From positions 1-39,734 of the forward strand of contig NZ_PQHW01000063.1 in NCBI RefSeq assembly GCF_003385215.1: 39,734 nt of DNA, in the 5' to 3' direction. Every line of letters starts with the position of its first letter. Positions within the stretch are counted from its first letter, which is position 1. Origin of the DNA: Amycolatopsis thermalba (GTDB lineage Bacteria; Actinomycetota; Actinomycetes; Mycobacteriales; Pseudonocardiaceae). The translations under genes and the position numbers were made by a program. The notes under the pieces were generated by a model, which saw only the letters and a program-made list of their open reading frames with translations, did not search any database and was not told the origin of the DNA. Positions 32,220 to 39,720 of the stretch are shown here, piece after piece.

Positions 32220-32752
32220 TCGACGATGAATGTTGGACGCTCAGCGCGAGCCCGTGCGAGCCGTCCGAACAGACAGCGCACAGTCTGCGGCAGCCGGTGC
32301 GTCACAAGAGCATCATTGTGCATCACGGCACCCTGCCTGCCGCGAGGTCAGCAGAGGCAGGCGGCCGACGGGAGGCAGCACCTTTGCGCAATCGCCGGAC
32401 AAACAAATCCGGGCCGGGTGTCGTCAACCCCGCTTCGCACCGATCGCGCCTCTGGTGGTCGGCTCGTGCACGCACAGTCACATCTCGTAGTTCGGCTGTG
32501 CGGCGTGATCAGTTACAAGGGGTTGACAGCGCTCCGACCGGTTACGGGCGGCTCTGGATCGCGGAAAGGTGGAGCACGGTCCAGGCGCAACGCTTTGAAC
32601 AGCGTTTTTGCGTCCGCCCGGCGACCCACCGCTGACATCAAATCGTGACATCAACAGGGGCGAAACTAGCGCGAACAGACGTGGCAAATGCCGAAGAGGC
32701 AGGGCGAGTCACCACAGCAGAAGCCCAGGTCTCCACCTCCCCGGCCCCAAGA
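32220..32752. other. Non-coding gap between the type I R-M operon and the lexA-like gene
   Basis: No convincing gene. It includes the hsdM promoter region, the second copy of the right-end repeat (32405-32575), a short hairpin AACGCT-TTGAAC-AGCGTT followed by TTT (32589-32609), two TGACATCA motifs (32636-32655 region) resembling the TGACATC pair that flanks the integrase fragment at 25606-25627, and then featureless sequence. The right edge of the older element is probably here; a fresh att core is not recognisable. Confidence 0.55.
32405..32575 (+). repeat. Right-end repeat, copy 2
   Basis: A diverged direct copy of 25178-25340, with long identical blocks including CAACCCCGCTTCGC, GCGGCGTGATC, GGGTTGACAGCG and TGGATCGCGG. 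The nested inverted repeats are weaker here (GTCAACCCC with GGGGTTGAC remains exact). It stands at the right of the type I island as copy 1 stands at the right of the AICE. Confidence 0.8.
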
Positions 32753-33409
32753 TCAGACGCTCCGCAGCACCGACACCACGGCCCCCAGGATCACCGCCCG
32801 GTCGCCGTCTATCACCTCGTACGCTGGGTTTCTCGGTTCCAGGTACACGTGCCCGTTGCGGCGCCGGTAGACCTTCACCGTCGCCTCCTCGTCGATCATT
32901 GCCGCGACGATCTGGCCCGAGTGCGCCTCCGACTGCTGGCGCACCACCACGATGTCGCCGTCGCAGATCGCTGCGTCGATCATTGAATCGCCGCGTACCC
33001 GTAGGCCGAACACCGTGCCCCGGCCGGTCAGCTCGCGCGGCAGGGTCAGCGTGTCGTCCAGCTGCTCGATCGCCGAGATGGGCGTGCCGGCCGCGATGTC
33101 GCCCACCACGGGCACCGGCACCGAGTCACCGGAATCCGCCCGCGACGAAGAACCGGAAAGGAACGCCCGCACGTCGATCGGCCGGGACATCGTCGCGCTG
33201 CGGCGCAGGAAACCCTTCTCCTCCAACGCCGCCAGGTGCTTCGACACCGACGACGAGGACCGCAGCCCGACCGCCTCCCCGATCTCCCGCGTGTTCGGCG
33301 CGTACCCGTACCGGTTCACCCAATCGCGGATCGCGACCAGGATCCGCTGCTGCCGCTCGGGCAGTGACGCCACGTCCAGGTGCTCGAAAAGATCGTCGTA
33401 GGAGGCCAC
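32753..33409 (-). CDS. LexA-family SOS repressor-like protein
   Basis: A 218-residue LexA homologue. Residues 12-70 are the winged-helix DNA-binding domain (LPERQQRILVAIRDWV, NTREIGEAVGLRSSSSV, LAALEEKGFLRR), followed by a linker and the self-cleaving domain: Ala107-Gly108 in GDIAAGTP is the cleavage site, and Ser142 (GDSM) and Lys179 (ATVKV) are the catalytic pair. In response to RecA filaments it should cleave itself and release its targets. The recognition helix (SSSSVSKHL) differs from the usual actinobacterial LexA (TSTSSVAHQL-like), and there is no nrdR neighbour, so this may be a second LexA-like paralogue rather than the housekeeping one. GTG 33409 is used as start; the ribosome site is poor. 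No clear SOS box was seen upstream. Confidence 0.9.
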   Translation of the reverse strand: MASYDDLFEHLDVASLPERQQRILVAIRDWVNRYGYAPNTREIGEAVGLRSSSSVSKHLAALEEKGFLRRSATMSRPIDVRAFLSGSSSRADSGDSVPVPVVGDIAAGTPISAIEQLDDTLTLPRELTGRGTVFGLRVRGDSMIDAAICDGDIVVVRQQSEAHSGQIVAAMIDEEATVKVYRRRNGHVYLEPRNPAYEVIDGDRAVILGAVVSVLRSV

Positions 33410-33426
33410 CCGCGGATGTTAGACGT

Positions 33427-34182
33427 TCACACCCGCGCCACCGCGAACACCCGCCGGAACGGGAACCACGTCGTCCCGTCCGGCCGCGGCGGATACGCCT
33501 CGTTCAGCAGCGGCGCCAGCTCCGCCCGGAACCGAGCCCACTCACCGTCGTCCAGCGCCGCCCGCACCGGCCGCAACGCCGTCCCGGTGATCCACTCCAG
33601 CACCGCGTCCGGCCCGCTCAGCCGCTGGACGTACGTCGTCTCCCAGGCGTCGACGAAGCAACCCGCGTCGGCGAACAACTCCGCGTACTCCAGGGGTGAG
33701 TCGACCGCCTCGACGCCACGCAGCCCGCCCACGCGAGAAACCCACTCCGCACGACCAGCCACCTCACGAACCAGCGAGTGCGACGGCGAATCCATGTTGC
33801 CCGGCACCTGCATCGCGAACCAGGCGCCCGCGGGCAACTCCTCCACCCAGCGCCGCAACAACGAACGGTGCTCCGGCACCCACTGCAGCACCGCGTTGGT
33901 GACCACCACGTCCGTGTCCGGGGACGGCGACCACTCCCGCACGTCGCCCACCTGCGCGTCGACCCCCGCGGCCCGCGCCGCCTCGACCATCTCCGGCGAG
34001 CTGTCCAGCGCCTCCAGCTTCGCCCCTGGCCAGCGCGAAGCCAGCGACACCGTGAGGTTGCCGGGGCCGCAGCCCAGGTCGACGACCCGCCGCGGGTCAG
34101 TCGCGCCGATCCGGGCGATCAGGTCGTAGAACGGGCGTCCCCGCAGGTCCGCGTAGTCGAGGTACTTCACCGGATCCCACAC
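33427..34182 (-). CDS. tam: Trans-aconitate 2-methyltransferase
   Basis: A 251-residue class I SAM-dependent methyltransferase with the sequence of the Tam family: it opens with MWDPVKYLDYADLRGRPFYD, followed by motif I VVDLGCGPGNLT (about residues 33-44), EALDSSPEM as the acidic SAM-ribose loop and TNAVLQWVPEH as motif IV. Tam methylates trans-aconitate, a spontaneous by-product that inhibits aconitase. The length and motif order are typical. It lies between the lexA-like gene (17-bp gap) and a hypothetical (15-bp gap), all on the minus strand, and may belong to the dnaG transcription unit. Function assignment is by family; the substrate could be a related carboxylic acid. Confidence 0.9.
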   Translation of the reverse strand: MWDPVKYLDYADLRGRPFYDLIARIGATDPRRVVDLGCGPGNLTVSLASRWPGAKLEALDSSPEMVEAARAAGVDAQVGDVREWSPSPDTDVVVTNAVLQWVPEHRSLLRRWVEELPAGAWFAMQVPGNMDSPSHSLVREVAGRAEWVSRVGGLRGVEAVDSPLEYAELFADAGCFVDAWETTYVQRLSGPDAVLEWITGTALRPVRAALDDGEWARFRAELAPLLNEAYPPRPDGTTWFPFRRVFAVARV

Positions 34183-34197
34183 AGTACGAGCGTACTG

Positions 34198-34719
34198 CTA
34201 GGCCTGGGGCGGCGCCAGCTTCTCCGCGGCCTCGCGCGCGATCGCGGCGACGACCTCGAGGTCCACTCCGGCATCCGGCCGCGCCTGCAGCACGACCCCG
34301 TCCCGCCCGGGCAGCTTCCGCTGCACGAACCACACCCCGCCGCTGGTCAGCTCGGCGCGGTGCCGGCCCCGGATCGAGCCGTCCACCCGCTGGCGGACCA
34401 GCCACGGCACCTTGCCCGGCCGCGGCAGCTCGAACCGCACCGGCTCCCGATCACGCAGCACGACCGCCGCCCCCGCCGTGCCGGTCTCCTCGGCCTCGGT
34501 GACCGTCAGCGTCCCGTCACCCCAGGTCGCCTTGCTGATCAGGTGCCACCCGATGCGCCGGGCACCCTCGGGCACGGGGATCCACAACCCCAGCTCGGTC
34601 ACCACGAGGTGCCCGCCGCCGCGCACGGGCGCCGACCCGATCGCGTTCTCCGACTCCACCAGCCGCCCGGGGAAGTCCTCCGGGAGGGGGTCGCCGATCA
34701 GCCGTCGCAGCCACCGCAC
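34198..34719 (-). CDS. Conserved hypothetical downstream of dnaG
   Basis: A 173-residue soluble protein with a basic N-terminus (MRWLRRLIGDPLPEDFPGRL, in part) and a largely beta body: GHLVVTELGLWIPV, RRIGWHLISKATW, GTLTVTEAEETG and VRFELPRPGKVPWLVRQRV. The pattern matches a hypothetical family regularly found just after dnaG in actinomycetes; function is unknown. Start at GTG 34719, only 3 bp after the dnaG stop, indicates co-transcription and probably translational coupling. There is no signal peptide or membrane segment. A PH-like or tandem-strand fold is suggested by the alternation, but I would not assign a role. Confidence 0.75.
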   Translation of the reverse strand: MRWLRRLIGDPLPEDFPGRLVESENAIGSAPVRGGGHLVVTELGLWIPVPEGARRIGWHLISKATWGDGTLTVTEAEETGTAGAAVVLRDREPVRFELPRPGKVPWLVRQRVDGSIRGRHRAELTSGGVWFVQRKLPGRDGVVLQARPDAGVDLEVVAAIAREAAEKLAPPQA

Positions 34720-34722
34720 GCG

Positions 34723-36609
34723 CTAGTCCATCCCGCCGATCGCCTGGGCCTTGAGCGCCTTGCGGTACTCCTCCAGCGCGACGAGGTCGCCGAACAGGGC
34801 GCGGTAGTCGTCGGCCGCCTCGATCGGCGACAGCCGCTGCAGGCGCGACTTGATCTCCGCGATCTGCCGCCCCACCAGGTTCTCCTGCACCGCGGCGATC
34901 ATGCTGCCGATGTAGCGGCCGTCGGCCTCGCCCTTGGCGCGCAACGGTTCCACGGCCAGCTCCGACAGCAGCGACCGCACCGGCCCCTCCGGCGTGTACG
35001 GGCTCGCCGCGTCGATCAGCGCCGGCCCGGACAACCCGCTGCTGGCACCACCGGCCTTCAGCACCGCCCGGTGCACCGCCACGTACGCCGGGTGCGTGAA
35101 GGCCTCCTCGGGCAGGGCGTCGTACTCCGGGCCCGCGTACGCCGGTTCCTGCAGCGCCGCCTTGAGCACCTCGCGCTGCGCCATCAGCCGCGGGTCGTTC
35201 GGGTCCGGTCGCGGCACGTCCGCCACCGCGGTGCCGTTGACGCGCTGCGCCGGACGGCGGCCGTTGCCCCGGACCGCGCCGCCCGCGCTCTCCCGCACCC
35301 GCCGCACGACCATGGCTTCGTCCTGCCAGCCGACCCACCACGACAGCTTGGTGGCGTAGCCGTCCCGCTTCGCGCGGTCCCTGATCTGCGCGACCAGCGG
35401 CACGGTGCGCTGCAGCGCGGCGACCTGGCCGTCGACCGAGTCGAGGTCGTACTCCTTGAGGATGCTGCGGATCGCGAACTCGAACAGCGGCGTGCGCCGG
35501 GCCACCAGGTCGCGTACCGCGGACTCCCCCTTGGCCAGTCGCAGGTCGCACGGGTCCATGCCGTCCGGCGCGACCGCGATGTAGGTCTGGCCGGCGAAGG
35601 TCTGCTCGCCCTCGAACGCCTTCAGCGCCGCCTTCTGGCCCGCCTCGTCGCCGTCGAAGGTGAAGATGATCTCGCCGCGGAACGCGTCGTCGTCCATCAG
35701 CAGCCGGCGCAGCACCTTCATGTGGTCCTCGCCGAACGCGGTGCCGCAGGAGGCGACCGCGGTGGGCACGCCGGACGCGTGCATCGCCATCACGTCGGTG
35801 TAGCCCTCGACCACGACCACCTGGTGCCGCTTGGCGATCTCGCGCTTGGCGAGGTCGAGCCCGAACAGCACCTGCGACTTCTTGTAGACCGGGCTCTCGC
35901 TGGTGTTGAGGTACTTGGCCTGGATCGGGTCGTCGTCGTGCAGCCGACGCGCGCCGAACCCGACGACGTCGCCGGACAGGTCCCGGATCGGCCACACCAG
36001 CCGCCGGTGGAACCGGTCGATCGGCCCCTGGCGGCCCTCCTTGACCAGCTGGGCCTTGAGCAGCTCGCTGAACTCGAACCCGCGGTTGAGCAGGTACTTC
36101 GTCAGCTTGTCCCAGCCGGCCGGGGCGTAGCCGCAGGTGAACGTGCGGGCCGCGGTCTCGTCGAAGCCGCGCTCGGCGAGGAAGTCGCGGGCGATCCGGG
36201 CCTCGGGCGTGCGCAGCTGCTCGGCGTAGAACTCGGCGGCCACCTTGTGCGCCTCGACCATGCGGGAGCGCGTGCCGCGGTCGCGCTGGACGCTGCCGCC
36301 GCCACCCTCGTAGGTGAGCCGGAACCCGACGCGGTCGGCCAGCCGCTCGACCGCCTCGACGAACGGGAGGTGGTCGATCTTCATCAGGAACTTGATGACG
36401 TCGCCACCCTCGCCGCAGCCGAAGCAGTGGAAGGTGCCGTGCGTGGGGCGGACGTTGAACGACGGGGTCTTCTCGTCGTGGAACGGGCACAGCCCCTTCA
36501 GCGCTCCCCCGCCGGCGTTGCGCAGCGCCACGTAGTCGCCCACGACCTCGTCGATCCGGTTGCGCTGGCGAACCTCCGCGATGTCACTTTCCCGGATCCG
36601 GCCTGCCAC
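34723..36609 (-). CDS. dnaG: DNA primase DnaG
   Basis: A 628-residue bacterial primase that makes RNA primers at the replication fork. The N-terminal zinc-binding domain has Cys41, His44, Cys62 and Cys65 (CPFHDEKTPSF ... HCFGCGEGGD). The TOPRIM catalytic core follows: VVVVEGYTDVMAMHASG, FTFDGDEAGQKAAL and later acidic residues (about 260-350). A C-terminal helicase-interaction domain runs from about 430 to the end. Start is GTG 36609, close to the conserved GRIRESDIAEVRQRN N-terminus; the long open frame upstream is antisense to the sigma factor gene. It is divergent from the sigma factor gene with 51 bp between. Length and motifs are normal for actinobacterial DnaG. Confidence 0.97.
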   Translation of the reverse strand: MAGRIRESDIAEVRQRNRIDEVVGDYVALRNAGGGALKGLCPFHDEKTPSFNVRPTHGTFHCFGCGEGGDVIKFLMKIDHLPFVEAVERLADRVGFRLTYEGGGGSVQRDRGTRSRMVEAHKVAAEFYAEQLRTPEARIARDFLAERGFDETAARTFTCGYAPAGWDKLTKYLLNRGFEFSELLKAQLVKEGRQGPIDRFHRRLVWPIRDLSGDVVGFGARRLHDDDPIQAKYLNTSESPVYKKSQVLFGLDLAKREIAKRHQVVVVEGYTDVMAMHASGVPTAVASCGTAFGEDHMKVLRRLLMDDDAFRGEIIFTFDGDEAGQKAALKAFEGEQTFAGQTYIAVAPDGMDPCDLRLAKGESAVRDLVARRTPLFEFAIRSILKEYDLDSVDGQVAALQRTVPLVAQIRDRAKRDGYATKLSWWVGWQDEAMVVRRVRESAGGAVRGNGRRPAQRVNGTAVADVPRPDPNDPRLMAQREVLKAALQEPAYAGPEYDALPEEAFTHPAYVAVHRAVLKAGGASSGLSGPALIDAASPYTPEGPVRSLLSELAVEPLRAKGEADGRYIGSMIAAVQENLVGRQIAEIKSRLQRLSPIEAADDYRALFGDLVALEEYRKALKAQAIGGMD

Positions 36610-36660
36610 GACGACCAGTCTAGTGACCGGCGGGGCCGGGCCGTACGGCACACTCGGTGC

Positions 36661-37605
36661 GTGACCACGCTGGATGCCCTCGCCACGGAGTTCGCCGGGC
36701 TGCGCGCGCACCTGACGGCCGTCGCCTACCGGCTGACCGGTTCGGTGAGCGACGCCGAGGACGCGGTGCAGGAGTCGTGGCTGCGGCTGGCCGCGCTGAG
36801 CGAGGGCAAGCGCACGCAGATCCAGGAGCCGCGAGCGTGGCTGACCACGGTGGTCGGGCGGATCTGCCTGGACCGGCTGCGGTCGGCGACGGCGCGGCGC
36901 GAGAAGTACGTCGGCCAGTGGCTGCCGGAGCCGATCATCACGCCGCTGGGCGCGCCGGCCGGGGACGATCCGCTGGAGGCCGCGGTCCGCGACGAGGGTG
37001 TCCGCATGGCGGCGATGGTCGTGCTCGACCGCCTCACGCCCGAGCAGCGGGTGGCGTTCGTGCTGCACGACGCGTTCGCCGTGCCGTTCGACGAGATCGC
37101 GGAGATCCTCGGGGTGACCACCGCGACGGCCCGTCAGCACGCCTCGCGCGGACGCCGTGCGCTGGACGACGCCCAGCCGCCGCCGCGCGCGGACCTGGCC
37201 GAGCAGCAGGAGGTGCTCGACCGGTTCCTGCGGGCGCTGGCGAACGGCGACGTCCGGGCGGTGGCCGAGGTGCTGCACCCCGACGTCGTGCTCATCGGTG
37301 ACAGCAACGGCAAGGCCAAGACCTCGGTGCAGGTCATGGTGGGCGCGGACAAGGTCATCCGCTTCTTCCTCGGCCTGCGGCGGTTCTACCGGCCGGAAGC
37401 GCTGACCGACGGGCGTCCGCTGCTGGTCAACGGCGATCTCGGGTTCTACCTGCCGCCCGCCCCGGGCGGCGACGGCTACCGGCCGCTGGACGCGCACCTG
37501 GAGATGTTCACCGTCCGGGAGGGGCGGATCACCGCGATCTACGACCAGGCCAACCCGGACAAGCTCACCCGGCTTGCGGCACCCGGCACGCGTCCCCGGA
37601 CGTGA
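36661..37605 (+). CDS. ECF41-type RNA polymerase sigma factor (SigJ-like)
   Basis: A 314-residue ECF sigma factor with a C-terminal extension. Region 2 is AYRLTGSVSDAEDAVQESWLRL (in part, about residues 22-45), region 4 is LTPEQRVAFVLHDAFAVPFDEIAEILGVTTATARQHASRGRR (in parts, about 130-170). A SnoaL-like domain follows from about 185 to the end and includes the ECF41 signature NPDKLTRL near the C-terminus and the WLPEPI linker motif. In ECF41 proteins this extension regulates the sigma factor in place of an anti-sigma protein. The usual genetic partner, a carboxymuconolactone-decarboxylase-like gene, is convergent and overlaps its 3' end by 41 bp. Start GTG 36661. Confidence 0.93.
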   Translation: MTTLDALATEFAGLRAHLTAVAYRLTGSVSDAEDAVQESWLRLAALSEGKRTQIQEPRAWLTTVVGRICLDRLRSATARREKYVGQWLPEPIITPLGAPAGDDPLEAAVRDEGVRMAAMVVLDRLTPEQRVAFVLHDAFAVPFDEIAEILGVTTATARQHASRGRRALDDAQPPPRADLAEQQEVLDRFLRALANGDVRAVAEVLHPDVVLIGDSNGKAKTSVQVMVGADKVIRFFLGLRRFYRPEALTDGRPLLVNGDLGFYLPPAPGGDGYRPLDAHLEMFTVREGRITAIYDQANPDKLTRLAAPGTRPRT

Positions 37606-38134
37606 AGCCCTGGTCGGTGATGCCGAGGGCGCTGTTGACGCGGGCGCGCTGGTTCTCCAGGCCGACGAGGTAGGTCAGCTCCACCAGCCCGGCGCGGCCG
37701 AACTCCCGCTCCAGCTCGGCGACCTGCTCGTCGGTGACCGCGACCGGCGTTTCGGACATCGCGTCGGCGTAGGCCAGGGCGAGGCGTTCCTGGCGGGTGA
37801 ACAGCTCCGAGGTGGCGTAGGCGTCGATGTTCTTCAGGCGGTCGATGTCCAGCCCGGCGTGCTTCTGCAGCATCGTGCCGAAGTCGACGCACCACGAGCA
37901 GCCCAGCCGCACGGCCGTCCGGTACTGGGCCAGCTCGGCGACGTTCACCGGCAGGTGCTTGACCGCCTTCTCGACGAGCATCTCGTGGATCCCGCTGGCG
38001 CGCATCAGGGCAGGCCGGTGTGCGACGACGGCGAACGGCTCGGGCACGGCGCCGAACCGCTTGCGCGCGTAGCGGTAGACGAGCTTGGTGAGCAGTCCGG
38101 CGTCCTGTTCGGTCACCGCGGGGATGCGTGGCAT
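37565..38134 (-). CDS. Carboxymuconolactone decarboxylase/AhpD-like protein, ECF41 partner
   Basis: A 189-residue all-helical AhpD-like protein of the carboxymuconolactone decarboxylase family. The redox or catalytic motif is LGCSWCVDFG (Cys-x-x-Cys, about residues 78-87), preceded by VNVAELAQYRTAVR and followed by a helical region with RLALAYADAM. Many CxxC members are peroxiredoxin-linked reductases, and these are the conserved targets of ECF41 sigma factors. A GGAGG ribosome site precedes the ATG, and an ECF41-type promoter (TGTCACA-N16-CGTC) lies 30-56 bp upstream. Convergent overlap of 41 bp with the sigma gene. The substrate is not known. Confidence 0.92.
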   Translation of the reverse strand: MPRIPAVTEQDAGLLTKLVYRYARKRFGAVPEPFAVVAHRPALMRASGIHEMLVEKAVKHLPVNVAELAQYRTAVRLGCSWCVDFGTMLQKHAGLDIDRLKNIDAYATSELFTRQERLALAYADAMSETPVAVTDEQVAELEREFGRAGLVELTYLVGLENQRARVNSALGITDQGFTSGDACRVPQAG

Positions 38135-38163
38135 GGGGTCCTCCTTCGTGGTCCTACGAAGGG

Positions 38164-38190
38164 GACGAGACGGCTTCGCGAGATGTGACA
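38164..38190 (-). promoter_or_regulatory. ECF41-type promoter of the carboxymuconolactone-decarboxylase-like gene
   Basis: On the minus strand TGTCACA is followed after 16 bases by CGTC, which fits the known ECF41 consensus of a TGTCACA -35 and a CGTC -10 element. The gene's ATG is about 30 bp downstream of the -10. Confidence 0.75.
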
Positions 38191-38203
38191 GACCGGCGCC
38201 GCA

Positions 38204-38644
38204 TCACGTGGTGGCGCCAGCCAGCGAACCGGTGTCGTCGGGCCGGATCCCGGAACCGGCCGCCACGCAGGCTTCCGGATCGCCGGTCACGGCCGGGTCC
38301 GTGGCGGCGATGATGGCGTCCAGGGTGCGGCGGGCGGCCAGCAGACCGGCCACGGCCTGGTCGATGCGTTCGCGCTCCCGGTCCAGGCCGGCCAGCGTGC
38401 CGGAACACGCCGCAGCCAGGATCCGGCCGTCGTCGATCATGCAGGGCAGCAGTTCGGCGATGGTGGCGGTGTTGAGGCCGGCGCCGAGCAGTATCCGGAT
38501 GCCCCGGACCGTGGCGATGTCCTCCTCGGTGAACTCGCGGTAGCCACTCGGCCGCCGCGACGGCGTGAGCAAGCCCTGCTCCTCGTAATACCGCAGCAGC
38601 CGCTGGCTGACCCCGGTCCGTCGCGAAAACTCGCCCATGCGCAT
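38204..38644 (-). CDS. MerR-family transcriptional regulator
   Basis: A 146-residue MerR-type regulator beginning MRMGEFSRRTGVSQRLLRYYEEQGLL, with the winged-helix domain in residues 1-70 (including RRPSGYREFTEEDI) and a dimerising antiparallel coiled-coil from about 80 to 120. The effector end is short and contains two separated Cys (about 95-100 and 125) but lacks the metal-binding Cys pattern of MerR or CueR, so an organic ligand is likelier. The frame is open upstream but only as antisense to the oxidoreductase gene; the ATG at 38644 matches the family N-terminus. It is divergent from the imine reductase-like gene, 58 bp apart, with a TCTCA-N6-TGAGA dyad between them. Confidence 0.92.
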   Translation of the reverse strand: MRMGEFSRRTGVSQRLLRYYEEQGLLTPSRRPSGYREFTEEDIATVRGIRILLGAGLNTATIAELLPCMIDDGRILAAACSGTLAGLDRERERIDQAVAGLLAARRTLDAIIAATDPAVTGDPEACVAAGSGIRPDDTGSLAGATT

Positions 38645-38671
38645 ATGACGACCACCACGTTCAGTTGACTC

Positions 38672-38687
38672 TCTCATCGGTGTGAGA
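38672..38687. promoter_or_regulatory. MerR-type operator dyad between divergent genes
   Basis: A perfect TCTCA-N6-TGAGA inverted repeat sits between the MerR gene and the imine reductase-like gene. TTGACT just upstream (38665-38670) and TCTATT (38694-38699) could be the promoter elements of the reductase; their spacing (23 bp) is longer than the 19-20 bp of a classical MerR promoter, so the -10/-35 assignment is uncertain. Confidence 0.45.
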
Positions 38688-38702
38688 TCGCAGTCTATTC
38701 GC

Positions 38703-39605
38703 ATGACGAACGAACAATCAGCAAGCGCGCGGCAGGCGCCCGTCACCGTCGTCGGCCTCGGGCCCATGGGCCTCGCCCTCGCCGGGGCGCTCCGGGGCCG
38801 CGGCCACCGCACGACCGTCTGGAACCGCACCCCGGGAAAGGCCGATCGCCTGGTCGCCACGGGCGTCCGCCGCGCGGCGACCGTCGCCGAGGCGGTGTCC
38901 GCGAGCCCGGTCACGATCATGTGCCTCAAGGACTACGAGACCATGTACGAGGTCTTCGGCTCCGCCGGCGACGCCCTGCGGGGGCGGGTGCTGGTGAACC
39001 TCAACTCCGGCACTCCGAAGGAGGCGCACGCGGCGGCCGGGTGGGCGGCCGAGCGCGGCGTCTCGTACCTGGACGGTGCGATCATGGTGCCGCCGCCGAT
39101 GGTCGGGCACCCCGGATCCGTCTTCCTCTACAGCGGTTCGCGGGAGGTGTTCGACGAGCACCGGCCGACGCTGGCGAGCATGGGCGACCCCCGGTACCTC
39201 GGCTCCGATCCCGGCCTGGCGGTGCTGTACAACACCGCGCTGCTGGAGATGATGTACGCCACCATCAACGGATACCTGCACGCCACCGCGATGGCCGGCT
39301 CGGCCGGGGTGCCGGCGGTGGAGTTCGCCGAACTGGCCATCGGCTGGTTCCTGCCCGCGGTGCTGGGCCCGATGCTCGCCGAGGAGGCACCGGTCCTGGA
39401 CAAGGGCGAGTACCCGGGTGATCTCGGCACCTTGGAGATGAACCTCAACGCGCTGGACCACATCGCGCGCACCGCCCAGGAACAGGGCGTGCAGACCGAC
39501 CAGCCGCGCCTGATGAGGGAAATCGCGGCACGAGCGATCGCTGACGGCCACGGCGGCAAGAACTACCTGGCGGTGTTCGAGGTCTTCAAGCACCAGGCAC
39601 GCTAG
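38703..39605 (+). CDS. Imine reductase-like NAD(P)-dependent oxidoreductase
   Basis: A 300-residue protein of the beta-hydroxyacid dehydrogenase / imine reductase superfamily. The N-terminal Rossmann fold has VTVVGLGPMGLALAGAL (GxGxMGxxxA, about residues 15-31) and VWNRTPGKAD for the NADP phosphate. The segment VLVNLNSGTPKEAHAAAGW and YLDGAIMVPPPMVG are typical of imine reductases and reductive aminases; the C-terminal half is a helical dimerisation domain (TINGYLHATAMAGSAGV). The ATG at 38703 matches the family start. It should reduce a C=N or keto group with NADPH; the natural substrate is unknown. A divergent MerR regulator probably induces it. Confidence 0.88.
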   Translation: MTNEQSASARQAPVTVVGLGPMGLALAGALRGRGHRTTVWNRTPGKADRLVATGVRRAATVAEAVSASPVTIMCLKDYETMYEVFGSAGDALRGRVLVNLNSGTPKEAHAAAGWAAERGVSYLDGAIMVPPPMVGHPGSVFLYSGSREVFDEHRPTLASMGDPRYLGSDPGLAVLYNTALLEMMYATINGYLHATAMAGSAGVPAVEFAELAIGWFLPAVLGPMLAEEAPVLDKGEYPGDLGTLEMNLNALDHIARTAQEQGVQTDQPRLMREIAARAIADGHGGKNYLAVFEVFKHQAR

Positions 39606-39654
39606 CCGTTGCGGGTCATGACGTTGGTGTCGGCTGCGGGGGCTTGAGACGAGG

Positions 39655-39720
39655 GGACGGGTCTTTCGGCGGCAGGATGAGAAGTGCGACCCACTCATCC
39701 GCCGAGAGAAAGACCCGTCC
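39655..39720. repeat. Long imperfect inverted repeat ahead of an ATG at the window edge
   Basis: GGACGGGTCTTTC (39655-39667) is complemented by GAAAGACCCGTCC (39708-39720), and the inner parts GGCGG...GATGAG and CTCATCCGCC also pair with small bulges. The repeat ends directly before an ATG (39721) that begins MHHR and is cut by the window end. It could be the terminal region of an insertion sequence with a transposase start, a regulatory hairpin, or a terminator for the oxidoreductase gene; it cannot be settled from this window. Confidence 0.45.

Noticed and set aside
32691-32712. Degenerate copy of the att core beside the lexA-like gene
   Set aside because: Only a few short blocks (CCGAAG, CGAGTC) match with gaps; chance is as likely as descent, so it is not listed as an att site.
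33778-36660. Upstream in-frame extension of the sigma factor through dnaG
   Set aside because: The extension is antisense to dnaG and hypothetical genes; the sigma factor family N-terminus fits GTG 36661.
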